Part shown: positions 44,420 to 55,345 of the stretch, one piece after another
Position numbering within the stretch: the first letter of the stretch is position 1
Layout of the letters: each line of letters opens with the position of its first letter
From: Gari tellinella
Lineage: Eukaryota; Mollusca; Bivalvia; Cardiida; Psammobiidae
Reading direction: 5' to 3'
Length of the DNA stretch: 64,000 nt
NCBI GenBank assembly: GCA_922989275.2
Contig: OV277861.1
Location: 26,442,479-26,506,478, forward strand
Position numbers and translations under genes: made by a program
Notes under the pieces: model-generated
Told to the model about the DNA's origin: nothing
Databases searched by the model: none
The model's input: the letters and a program-made list of their open reading frames with translations, nothing else

Positions 44420-44753
44420 CAGTACTGAACCTCATTAAATTAACAATTTTTGCGATTCGCTTGCAATTCGATGGCAATTCGCTTGCAATTCGATGGCGAT
44501 TCGCTTGTGAATATCTTCCAACGCAATGAACGCGTTAAGTTTTCCTGAATTGTGTATCTCACCAATATTCGCAAATATGCCTTCGTTAATGTTTTTCAAT
44601 TCCATTTTTGTCACAACTGCCTCGGAAAAATCGCGTGAAACGACTCAAGCACATGGTTTGCTTTTTGAAGCGCCCGATTCGATGGCGATTCGATGTCAAT
44701 TCGATGGCAATTCGCTTGCGATTATCAATTTAATTTAATAAGGTTCAGTACTG
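44420..44753. mobile_element. MITE M4, second copy
   Basis: CAGTACTGAACCTCATTAAA..GGTTCAGTACTG flanked by TA on both sides. It has more 'gatggcaattcgcttgc' subterminal repeats than the copy at 38,247. Confidence 0.8.
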
Positions 44754-44775
44754 TACGTTTGAGTTTCGTTTGCGT

Positions 44776-45024
44776 TTAACCCATTATCCCATAAATACGC
44801 GCTTTGACACCTTTCAATTTATTCCTCCACTGCAGAAATTAGTTCTTATTTATACATTCATGAACTTGTATCATAAATATGTTCTATATTCTAACAGATG
44901 GAAGCTTAAAGCAGGCTGAAAGTAAAGCATAATACACATGTAGCCCATTCTGCTTTACTTTCACCCTGCTTTAAGTGATCACTTGTTTGCAAAACTAGAA
45001 ACATGCTATGGGGTAGTGGGTTAA
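44776..45024. mobile_element. Full-length P2 palindromic MITE (249 bp)
   Basis: TTAACCCATTATCCCATA at the left and GGGTAGTGGGTTAA at the right. The palindrome at 44,906-44,976 has a degraded centre ('aatacacatgtagcccatt'). Confidence 0.8.
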
Positions 45025-45135
45025 ACGGGAAAAAATGGCGTATTCTCCACTTTATATTGAAAAACTGATGTTGATTTCATTGTACACATACAAACTCGTA
45101 TGAGCCGTGCCATAAGAAAACTGACTTATTGCATT

Positions 45136-45206
45136 TCAAACAGTGTAGATCAAGGCCAGCCACCGCGTCAAAGACGCGGCGGCTGGTCTTGATCTACACT
45201 GTTTGA
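45136..45206. repeat. Stand-alone hairpin, 34-bp arms
   Basis: Arms 45,136-45,169 and 45,173-45,206 match at 32 of 34 positions around AAA. Outer TCAAACAGTGTAGATCAAG fits the family. The inner stem (CCAGCC.CCGCGTC) differs from other copies yet pairs. Confidence 0.85.
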
Positions 45207-45398
45207 CACCCACATGCTCCTAAAGCATTTTATATAGCTGTATTGCATACGGTATTTGGCAATGTAGACCAAAACTTTCGATTCAGTACCTGGCATTACA
45301 TTGGTGCTTGGTCTGTATAATGTTACAATGCAATAAGGCAGGTTTTGTCATGACATGGCTCATATATATGTGAAGGGACTTTAAGAAGTACTTATATA

Positions 45399-45645
45399 CA
45401 GTGGAGATTGAAAATATGATACTTTTTCCTGTTTAAATGAAAATTAACACAAATCAATAACTTCAAGAAAATAAACAGTTCTCAACGATTCTGGCAATTT
45501 ATTTTTATCTGAGTGTCAAACGGGTTCGACCAGATCAGACGCCGGGCTACTTGTGTCTGACCTGTCTCCAAACTGTTTGCAACGGACTTAAGAATTTTAG
45601 TATAAACGCGTTTATTTGGAAATATTGATGTATTCTTAACAGCCT
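45399..45645 (-). mobile_element. MITE M1, strongly decayed
   Basis: CAGTGGAGATTGAAAATATG at the left, worn palindrome (CAGACGCCGGGCTACTTGTG), 'taaacgcgtttatttgg', right terminus nearly lost. Confidence 0.6.
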
Positions 45646-45704
45646 CTGACGAGAATATAAAGTTATTAACCCATTTGTTCCCAAGTTCCTATATTTAGGA
45701 TAAA

Positions 45705-45772
45705 GGCAAACAGTGTAGAATCTGATCAGGCGCCGCGTAATGAGACGTCTGGTCGGAGTCCACACTGTTTGC
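45705..45772. repeat. Stand-alone palindrome of the GCAAACAG family
   Basis: GGCAAACAGTGTAGAATCTG..GTCCACACTGTTTGC with several mismatches; the centre has lost symmetry. Confidence 0.6.
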
Positions 45773-46001
45773 TGATAGGAATTTCTCTATAAAACAATTA
45801 ACACTTTCACTCTCAATGAACCCTGTCCATTTTAAAAAGGGAATTTCCACTGATTCCCAATTACAGCACTCATTTTGGGGGTTTTACCCTACTAAAAACA
45901 CACCTTTTTTTAATGAATCAAGCAAAAGCAACAAAATTAAATGTAAAAATAAATAGTTTATTACATAAATAACATCATTTTTAATGATTTTGTAACTATT
46001 T

Positions 46002-47990
46002 GTTAGCCGGCTAACACACAATTTCTATCATTTTCAACACAATTTGAACACCAGAAACAAATCAAATAAGGTGTTGTTAGCCGGCTAACATTCATATCAA
46101 AATAATTTCTTCCTCTATAATTAAGTTTCCTCAAAAGGTATAAATGTTAGCCGGCTAACGCATGTATCTAAAGTCCAATGATAATAACACTTTTATCCCC
46201 CACAATAAATAAGATGCCGTTAGCCGGCTAACATTTATATGCCACTACAGACTAAATAATTCCACTAAAGTCTATGAGAAAGTGTCCTCAAAAGGTATAA
46301 ATGTTAGCCGGCTAACGCATGTATCTAAAATCCAATGAAAAAATCAGTTTCATCGCGCACAATAAATAAGATGCTGTTAGCCGGCTAACATTTATAAGCC
46401 ACTACAGAATAAATAATTCCACTTAAGTCTATGAGAAAGTTTGCTCAAAAGGTATAAATGTTAGCCGGCTAACGCATGTATCTAAAGTCCAATGATAAAA
46501 TCTGTTTCATCGTGCACAATAAATAAGATGCCGTTAGCCAGCTAACATTTATATGCCACTACAGAATAAATAATTCCACTATGAGAAAGTTTTCTCAAAA
46601 GGTATAAATGTTAGCCGGCTAACGCATGTATCTAAAGTCCAATGATAATAACACTTTCATTGTTCACACTAAATAAGATGCCGTTAGCCGGCTAACATTT
46701 ATATGCCACTACAGAATAAATAATTCCACTATGAGAAAGTTTGCTCAAAAGGTATCAATGTTAGCCGGCTAACGCATGTATCAAAAATCCAATGATAAAA
46801 TCAGTTTCATCAGGCACATTAATTAAGTTGCCGTTAGCCGGCTAACATTTATATGCCACTACAGAATAAATAATTCCACTTAAGTCTATGAGAAAGGTAT
46901 AAATGTTAGCCGGCTAACGCATGTATGTAAAGTCCAATGATAAAATCAGTTTCATCGCGCACAATAAATAAGTTGCTGTTAGCCGGCTAACAATTATATG
47001 CCACTACAGACTAAATAATTCAACTAAAGTCTATGAGAAAGTTTCCTCAAAAGGTATAAATGTTAGCCGGCTAACGCATGTATCTAAAGTCCAATGATAA
47101 TAACACTTTCATTGTTCACACTAAATAAGATGCCGTTAGCCGGCTAACATTTATATGCCACTACAGACTAAATAATTCCACTAAAGTCTATGAGAAAGTT
47201 TCCTCAAAAGGTTTATAAATGTTAGCCGGCTAACGCATGTATCTAAAATCCAATGATAAAATCAGTTTCATCAGGCACAATAAATAAGTTGCCGTTAGCC
47301 GGCTAACATTTATATGCCACTACAGAATAAATAATTCCACTTAAGTCTATGAGAAAGTTTGCTCAAAAGGTATAAAAGTTAGCCGGCTAACGCATGTATC
47401 TAAAGTCCAATGATAAAATCTGTTTCATCGTGTACAATAAATAAGATGCCGTTAGCCGGCTAACATTTATATGCCACTACAGAATAAATAATTCCACTAT
47501 GAGAAAGTTTTCTCAAAAGGTATAAATGTTAGCCGGCTAACGCATGTATCTAAAATCCAATGATAATAACACTTTCATTGTTCACACTAAATAAGATGCC
47601 GTTAGCCGGCTAACATTTATATGCCACTACAGACTAAATAATTCCACTAAAGTCTATGAGAAAATTTCCTCAAAAGGTTTATAAATGTTAGCCGGCTAAA
47701 GCATGTATATAAAATCCAATGACAAAATCAGTTTCATCGGGCACAATAAATAAGTTGCTGTTAGCATGCTAACATTTATATGCCACTACAGAGTCTATGA
47801 GAGAGTTTCCTCAAAAGGTATAAATGTTAGCTGACTAACGCCTGTATATAAAGTCCAATGATAATAACACTTTTATCGCTCAAAATAAATTAGATGCCGT
47901 TAGATGGCTAACATTTATATGCCACTCCAGACTTATTCTTACCAATATGAGAAAGTTTTCTCAAAAGGTATAAATGTTAGCCAAACTCAT
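46002..47990. repeat. Palindromic satellite (GTTAGCCGGCTAAC)
   Basis: Twenty-six copies of the 14-bp palindrome or close variants, plus one truncated copy at about 47,976. Spacers alternate. The A spacer ('gcatgtatctaaa..aaataagatgcc') gives a palindrome-to-palindrome step of exactly 73 bp in all twelve cases from 46,146 on. The B spacer ('atttatatgccactacag..caaaaggtataaat') gives steps of 66-86. The right end is degraded. No coding potential. Confidence 0.9.
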
Positions 47991-48578
47991 CTGACCTCTG
48001 ATGGTCATTTACAATCTGAGCAAGTTTGAGAAAGATTGGATAAAAATTGTGGTCTCTAGAGTGTAAACACCCTTAAATATGGCATTTTCAGCAATTCAAA
48101 GGTAGATTACTCTCGACCTATCATATACAATCTGAGCAAGCTTGAGATAGAATGGATAAAAATTGTGGCCTTTAGAGTGTAAACAGTTACATATGGCATT
48201 TTCAGTAATTCAAAGGTAGATAACTCTAACTATATGTATAATAAAACTCTTCTGAGCTCTTTTATAAAGGGTAATATACAATCTTGACAAGTTTGAGAAA
48301 GATTGGATAAATATTGTGGCCTCTAGAGTGTAAACACTGTTAAATAGGCATTTCAGCTATTCAAAGGTAGATACCTCATTTCAACCATAATCAAACTCAT
48401 CCAAACTCGTATGGTCATATACAATCTGAACAAGTTTGAGAAAGATTGGATAAATATTGTGGCCTCTAGAGTGTAAACACTAAAATTGCTGCAACACACG
48501 ACAGACGATGCACGAAGGACATTCAAGGATTGCAAAAGCTCAGCCTGAGCTAGGCGCAGCTAGCTCAGGTGAGCTTAA
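47991..48578 (+). mobile_element. Helitron-like repeat with tandem units and terminal hairpin
   Basis: Four units of 116-150 bp share 'acaatctgagcaagtttgag' and 'gtggcctctagagtgtaaac'. The end is 'ggattgcaaaagctcagc' then a perfect 10-bp hairpin CCTGAGCTAG-GCGCAG-CTAGCTCAGG and GTGAGC. An inverted relative lies at 55,346-55,800. It directly follows the palindromic satellite. Confidence 0.6.
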
Positions 48579-48858
48579 AGTCCATGCATGCATGTAGGAA
48601 TTACAGAGCTGACACAATGTAGGATAGATACTCAGACAGATTTATAGAACAGACAGACGCCGGAGAGTGCGATTACAGTACTATAATGGCTCCCATATTT
48701 TGGGGCATAAAAACATGTCTGTTTTTCTCCTCATGGAAACCTTGTCTGGTTCAATTACTAATCGCTTTTAACCATAAACAGGTCAGCTATACTGTCCTTA
48801 AAGAATCCCTCCTCATCTGTATTTGAGCTTGCCGTCTCATATACATTATATGTATCTA
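48579..48858. other. Intergenic sequence
   Basis: No recognised feature. Confidence 0.4.
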
Positions 48859-49267
48859 CGAGGGCTGTCCCAAAACACCATGGACTAATTTATTTTTTGA
48901 AGAACCCGACGTAATATTTCTTTGATTTTTTTACCAATGCTATTTCAAACATTTTTACATTTGAATAAGAAATAATAAGGTTCCTGAACACACCTGACCC
49001 TATTTTATTTGTAAATATTCATTGTTGGTTAGATTATGCGGCGCACGCCAAAATCTTAAAGGTAGATTTAAAGAGGTACATTTTACAACATCCTACATAG
49101 CAACTTCGAAACGGAATTTGCGCAAAATTGCGTCATGAATGTTGACGTTGTTATATATGACGTCATCCTGGAAAAAATCGTTAACGTAGCGTCATTTAAA
49201 AATAGGATATCTAGTTATGGCGAATGATACTGTGTTCTAAAGACGCCCGAAATGACGACGTCAGACG

Positions 49268-50100
49268 AAAAGGCGGCGCAGCAGAATGTCATAAAATACT
49301 GCTTTGAGTTGAATTTGATCCCGAAACAGACGCCTTAAAACAACTACAATCAACAGAAATTGATCAATCAGCATCTCGCTTTCTGGTGTTCAAATAGCAT
49401 ACGCGATTTTTAGAAGGATGGGTTGAGAAAAATAATGTAAAGAGTGGACGGCCGGAATAAATTGACGGTTTCATTGTAGAAAACGCGAGGAGCGTCATGA
49501 ATGGTGATCGGCGTCTTGCGGTGAGATAGAATGCTGAACTCCTCGGGGTCAGCATATTGTCTGTATATCGACTTTTACGTCCACATGTCGAGAGTCGGTG
49601 CTATATGGGTGCCTCGCTTGTTAAGTGCAGAAGAAAAAGAAAGATGTGTCCAGGTATCAACACTATTTTTAAAGACGATATTCGAGAGATTAGGACTTTT
49701 TCAGCAAACACCCATCACACAGATCAATTGCATACGATGCGAGAGAAGTGACCGGGGTTCATTTCCAAACTTAGAAAAGCAACATATTTTACCAGGTTGT
49801 ATCGCCTCGTGTCACATTTCCCACGTCAACAGGTCTGCAATTTCTCCGGAATTTTCCGAAATATTTTAGTTTTTATGCTAGCAGATGGTAGCATAAAGCA
49901 GATTGAAAGTAAAGCAGAATGTGCCTTAATGCACATTCTGCTTTCCTTTCAACCTGCTTTAAGTAATCGCGCTAGAAAAATAGAACATTTTGAAATCTTA
50001 GGATTTTGCAAGATCAACTTATGGTAGCCCTGCGTCAGCGAAAATGCATGGATCACCACTACAAGTATTTTGAAAAGGAGTGACGTTGACGTCGATAAGG
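49268..50100 (+). pseudogene. Mariner transposase pseudogene
   Basis: Frames read in order give the N-terminal HTH region (QQNVIKYCFELN, TRFLEGWVEKNNVKSGRPE), GDRRLAVR, ELLGVSILSVYRLL, then after a frameshift RVGAIWVPRLLSAEEKERC, and near 50,025 a C-terminal piece (LRQRKCMDHHYKYFEKE). Stops fall within the early blocks and the catalytic DD(34)D region is not readable around the palindromic insertion, so no active protein can be made. Confidence 0.75.
49895..49960. repeat. P2 palindrome inside the mariner
   Basis: AAAGCAGATTGAAAGTAAAG..TTTCAACCTGCTTT with about 30-bp arms. Flanking 'gctagcagatggtagc' matches P2 MITEs, so a P2 piece inserted into the transposase gene. Confidence 0.7.
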
Positions 50101-50307
50101 TCGTAACGTTAACTAGTGTGCGCCGGGGTTACACAGATAGGGTATTTCAAAATACTCTGTGCTGGTCAGTTTTAAAGATAACATGTTAAATATTCACACA
50201 GGTTTACATAAACCCTATGTTTATATATACTGATGACCGTTTGTCTTTGCTGTTTTAACGAACAATTTTATAAGAAAAGTCTACGATGTTTTGGGACAGC
50301 CCTCGTA

Positions 50308-50954
50308 CACTGTGGCTCTTCTTCTTTTGACAAGTCAAGAGGAACTGCAGCTTAAATACAAATAGACACTGACATGATGTTAGACAAATTGTCACCTTAA
50401 ACTATTGACGGGTCACTGATAGTGTCATCAAAATTTGCCTTGATCGATTCCAAATCACGTTCAGCCATAGACAGGTCCATATACCGGTATTGTCCTCAAA
50501 AGAAGAGTCTAATTCATGACAATCCAACATAAGTCTGTATTTGAGTTTGCCAGCTCACATGCATCTGTGTATTCTTTATCTGATGAAGAATCAAAAGATT
50601 TGAATCGATCCAGCACTGACAGACATTATGTTAGACAACATCATGTCTACTGCATGTCAACTTCATTTTCTGCAGATAGTCCATGAGTATATTCTTCATG
50701 TGAGTTGAGAATCCTTAGTTGACGAACGACATCCTGGATTCTTTAGAAAGAACTGACTGCTTGCATCTGTAAAACAAGAATGTTTGTAAGACACTCATGC
50801 ATTCAAACTGTTAACCATTATAAGTATACATGTAATTGAAACAATTATAAAGTCATGTCAAGAGTAACGGGGAGATCATTCAGCAACCAGCCATACAGTC
50901 CTCTCATCTAGATAAACACTGTTTGCGACTAGCCGGCTATGGGTTAAATTTAGA
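50308..50954. other. Intergenic sequence
   Basis: No gene recognised. 'ctagccggctat' at 50,930 resembles the satellite palindrome but stands alone. Confidence 0.35.
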
Positions 50955-52200
50955 CAAATGCTGTATGCGGCCCTTAATCGCTCACCTGGGAAAAAAAACC
51001 TCTACTAGGTCAGATTTATTGCTTAAGTTAACCTATTTGGACTCAGACTCTAAATTACCTTGACCTTTGTGGGACATGATCTTAGTTGTACTGAGCTCAA
51101 GGTTTGACTTTTTTGAGTCTTGTACAGATCCAAAATATACAGTCTCTATTAATATGCAGTCAAAAAGTTATAACCAATGTTAAATTCACCCTATTTTACC
51201 TCTAAATGACTTTGTTGGACATAACCCACTCAAGAGCTTCTTGCATAAAGTACAAATGCCAAACAGAAGTCTCTATCATATGTTGTTTCAGAGTTATGGC
51301 AATGTTAAAACAATCCTATTTGACCTCTAAATGTCCTTGACCTTTATTGAACATGCCCCATGTTGTACTTAGCTTCTTGATGTGAGTGCACATAACAACA
51401 AATATAGTCTTTTTCTAAGATTTTACCTTATTGCCTACTTTTGACCCCATATTCAAAGTTGACCTACAATTAGTTGAGATGATCATTCTAGATTGTTCAT
51501 ATTTTTCTAAGATTCGACCTAGTGACCTACTTTTTGATCCCATATGACCCATATTCAAACTTGACTTACAATTTGTCCATATAATCATGCTGACAAAGTT
51601 TGATCAAGATTGGGCAAAAACTGTGTATACTAGATTGTTCACAATCCTTTTCTAAGATTTGGCCTAGTGTCAGACATTCTTTTTGAACCCACATGACACA
51701 CATTCGAACTTGACCTTTAACTTGTCAGAATAGTCAGTGACTCACTCTGACAAAGTTTGATAAAGATTGGGCTAAAAAATGTGGCTACTAACATGTTCTC
51801 AAGTTTTTGTTCTAAGATTTTACTTAGTGACTTATCTTTTGACCCCACAAGACCCAAACTTAAACTTTGCCAATGTGGTCATCCTGAACAAGTTTTGTAA
51901 AGATTTGGCTAAAATTGTGGCTACAAAGTGTTCACAAGCTTTTCGTAATTGACCTAGTGACCCAACATGATTCATATTTTAACTAGATCTAGATTTTGTC
52001 CAAATTATCATTCAGACCAAGTTTGATAAAGATTGGGCTCAAATTGTGTCTACTAGAATGTTTACAAACTTTTTCTAAGATTTGATCTACTTTTTGATCC
52101 CAGATTACCCAGAATCGATTTTGACCTATCTTTTGTCCAGATTAAATAAAGAGTTTTCCATGCACAATGAAGTTGGAGCCTAGACAAGACAACAAAAAAA
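50955..52200. mobile_element. Dispersed repeat with degenerate tandem units
   Basis: Begins GCGGCCCTTAATCGCTCACC (compare 271 and 8,367). Units repeat 'tgaccccatatgacccatat', 'aaagtttgataaagattgggc' and 'tagattgttcacaa'. It ends near an A run (52,188-52,207). Non-coding and old. Confidence 0.5.
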
Positions 52201-52242
52201 AAAAAAAGTCATGCACCCCACCCATTTAATTTTTTTTTACCT

Positions 52243-52580
52243 TTGTGCGTATTTGTTGTATTTCAAAATATTTCATTCTCAAAAACCAAGTTAGAGTTAG
52301 GATCCCGATCAGAGTTCATGTTACTAACTGGGCGTCTGATCAGGATAAATGTGAGTACAGTCGTGTTTTACATTCTAATATCAATGAGCATTACCTTGCT
52401 GGGTTGTTATCAGAACATCGACAGTCTGGAGACATTCATGATTGCATCCTTCACTTTCTGCCTTATCCTTGTACCCTGGAACATAAACAAATTGCAAAGA
52501 TCATTTTGAACAAGATTGCTGTGTTAAGAGACTACAACAAGAGTTCAAATTCTGTCTACAGAGGGACGGTGTATTTCTAG
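52243..52580 (+). other. Uncertain open frame, possibly repeat-derived
   Basis: A 111-codon frame includes EHYLAGLLSEHRQSGDIHDC, FLPYPCTLEHKQIAKIILNK and IAVLRDYNKS, which reads more like protein than its neighbours. However, its N-terminal part spans a GATCAGAGTT..TCTGATCAGG palindrome remnant, and no domain or splice context is clear. Confidence 0.2.
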
Positions 52581-53019
52581 TACACCCCCCCCCCTCCCCT
52601 TTTGCTGTTGTTGGAAAGACCGGGGTTGTAATTATCAATACTTGTATCTTATTCTAACTATGTGTAAAATAAATGCATCAACTGCATAGATCCAGAGCAC
52701 TTGAAACCAAAATAGGGCTGAAAACTAAGTTATTAGTAGGGCTGTACTGAATGGGGCCCTACCGATATACAGAGTTACCCCGCATGGAAAGTGTGATAAG
52801 AGTAGCGCCCCCTGAATGAGCGGTTGTTTCCGGTTCAATAGTGAAGTACACATATAGTATCGAAAATCCTTTATCCTCAAACACGAATTTGAGGAGATCG
52901 TCTGCTTGTTAGTGTAGAGCTTATATTATATAAAGTAGAACCTGGCTATACATTATTGAAAGCGCAATCTCTCATATTGTTCAAAAATAGAATTAAGACA
53001 TGCATTTACTTTACCTACA

Positions 53020-53212
53020 ATAAAACTTCCATAGATATACCGTTCTATGCATATCATTTATTCATATGTTTATTAAAATAAGTCATCAATCTGAACCTCA
53101 ATAAATATGTTATACCTCTTAGCAGATGATAGCTTAAAGCAGAATGTACCTTAACCTGCCTTAAGGGGTCACCTATCTTCAAAACTAATACCATCTATTG
53201 GGTAAAGGGTTA
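53020..53212. mobile_element. P2 MITE, decayed
   Basis: 'taacctcttagcagatgatagc' region with AAAGCAGAATGTACCTTAAC and the right end 'gggtaaagggttaa'. The left end is worn. Confidence 0.5.
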
Positions 53213-53714
53213 AACCCCGTTACATGGATGTGTCATAGCACATTCTGGTTGCTGTTAATCAACCATAAACCCTACCCGCTATGAATACCTATCATTTAAT
53301 TTATTACTTTAGCTGATTAAATAAGGAAAAATACCGTATGAATGATTAATTATGCTAATAGCATGATAAGGGTTAAAAAAAAAAATACTGCCTACTTTCT
53401 TGATAAAAGTTTAGAACATGATATCAATTTTGACTTAAAACATATATGAGTGTGAAACAGTTCTACCCCTGATCAGCCTGTTAGTATATATGCTGCATCT
53501 TAATATCTGGTTCCAAACTTTTTATAAATTATAGTGTTTTAAGCCTATTATAATTAGTGAACTGGTAAAAGATCAACAGAAATAAAGTTTTAATCTACTA
53601 AAACGATGGAATAAATGCTTTACTTTCAACATTGAGTTTTCAATAGAGTACACATTTAATGATAGGAGAGGGGTTCTAAAGTATTTATGTTGTTAAAACG
53701 GTATGTATTTCCTA

Positions 53715-53935
53715 TTAACCCTTTAAATACGCCTTTGGTTTATGCCTCCATTGAAGGAAAGAGTTCTAATTCAAAGTTTTTATTAGCATGAATGTGCAAC
53801 ATTAAAAACATTGAATATCCTAGCAGATGGTAGCTTAAAGCAAGCTGAAAGTAAAGTGGCATGTACTTTTCAATCTACCTTTAGTGGACACCTGTCTTTC
53901 CAGGTAGGAACAGGCGATCGGGTAATGGGTTTACC
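53715..53935. mobile_element. P2 MITE
   Basis: TTAACCCTTTAAATACGCC at the left, palindrome TTAAAGCAAGCTGAAAGTAA near 53,834, right end GGGTAATGGGTTTACCC. Confidence 0.6.
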
Positions 53936-54200
53936 CATTACCTAAACCAATTACCCCACAGCCCGTGTTAAGTATTTAATATAGGTCACCTCTTAAAGCA
54001 GGTTGAAAGTAAAACATAATGCGCCTTAAGGTGCATCCTGCTTTACTTTAATCCTGCTTTAAGGCACCACCCACTACGACATAAAATATCACCTATGTTT
54101 CATAATTATGACTGCTTAGTGCATGAAGAGGATTTAGTTGCTTATGAAGGTGGAATTCATTAAAGGAGTAAAAGACATAATGATGGGGGTAATGGGTTAA
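53936..54200. mobile_element. P2 MITE, adjacent copy
   Basis: 'aattaccccacagcccgtg' then TTAAAGCAGGTTGAAAGTAA..TTTAATCCTGCTTTAA, ending GGGGGTAATGGGTTAA. It abuts the preceding copy at 'acccattacc'. Confidence 0.65.
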
Positions 54201-55200
54201 GCTTTTGCACATGAAGGAGTGCATGGTATAGGAGATTAAAATTTATTCCCCACATGAATAACAATGTGGATCCTATATAAAAAAAAAATAGTTTGGTGTG
54301 TTTTGATTCCAGCCTGTGTACCCAAGACTTAAGCTTCCGTCTTATGGCTTGTCATAGCAGAGATGACTATGGGACAGCAGCTGCACCCCAGTGGGGGGTC
54401 AGTATACAATTCGATTTCTAGCTAATTGGTTACTTCCTGTTGTTAGTTGTGATGATGCTTTGCGCTTTATGGCCCCTGGGCAGAAGCCTTGAGAGGTGAA
54501 ATCCATGTGCGCTATGAGCATGACAGGCTGAACTATTTCTATGAAATTTCTGTCAACTAAAATCTGCTGGTATATAATGAACAAACAAAATATACATTTT
54601 TGAAGAAACTGTTTACCATTCAACATATTTTAAAAGATCAGTTTAACCCTTTGCCTAATGAATATTCATGTCATTATTAATAACTGAATAATACAAAGTT
54701 TATGCTTAATAACGGTAATGTCTTAATAAATATCCCCTTTTTCACCTGTAATAGGCAGCATTTATAGACCTATAATGTCATTTAAGAACTAGAGAGGACA
54801 GTCATTGATTATAGAGACTGTTCCTATATAGTAACCATCTGATCAGGATCTACTTTTAATCCATGTTAACGTTCTTTTACCGAGGTGAAAACCCGTGTCT
54901 GTTAAGTATGTTAAAAGTCAGCTTCTTTGTTATATAGAAAAAGTATGATCAGTGCTACTTTCGGTTTGCTAAAAACGATGAACTAAATAACCGTCGCATT
55001 TGACATTAAACAAAATTAATACATTAAAATACATAGGGATAAACGGGAGCTTGACTGCATATAGATATAGGTATCAAACTAATAAACCGCATTCGATCTA
55101 TTCTTTTCCGAATCGTTTGTGACCGTTATCGACACCGTCTCAATGAGATGCGTTAACTAAACCGGAAACAACCTTTTCCTTATCAGGGGAGTTAACTCGT
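54201..55200. other. Interior of the 2.5-kb element, unassigned
   Basis: No recognised gene. Short frames only. Confidence 0.35.
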
Positions 55201-55345
55201 GATGAAAATTGGGATAACTCTGTAATGCGGTAGGGCCCCATACACCATGTAGCGAATATATCACAATAACGAATACGAATAATTTTCACGAAAATGTCAA
55301 TCTCTTATAATAGTACTACTGATTTGTATCCTGTTCATGTTTTTT

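Larger units (their letters stand above)
48859..50305 (+). mobile_element. Decayed mariner transposon
   Basis: Terminal inverted repeats CGAGGGCTGTCCCAAAACA at the left and the matching complement at the right, with TA outside each (48,857-48,858 and 50,306-50,307). Length 1,447 bp, near the usual 1.3 kb once the P2 palindrome insertion at about 49,870-49,985 is allowed for. Confidence 0.85.
52751..55241. mobile_element. 2.5-kb inverted-repeat element
   Basis: ATGGGGCCCTACCGATATAC at the left faces the complement of GTAATGCGGTAGGGCCCCAT at the right. Pairing resumes further in at GGTTGTTTCCGGTT. Three P2-type MITEs sit inside. No transposase frame and no clear target duplication. Confidence 0.55.

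Noticed and set aside
46002..47990. CRISPR-like array of palindromic repeats and spacers
   Set aside because: Spacers are themselves only two alternating repeats, there is no leader or cas gene, and the context is eukaryotic. It is a satellite.
50930..50942. Isolated TAGCCGGCTA resembling the satellite palindrome
   Set aside because: Only ten matching bases and no neighbouring spacer similarity; likely chance.
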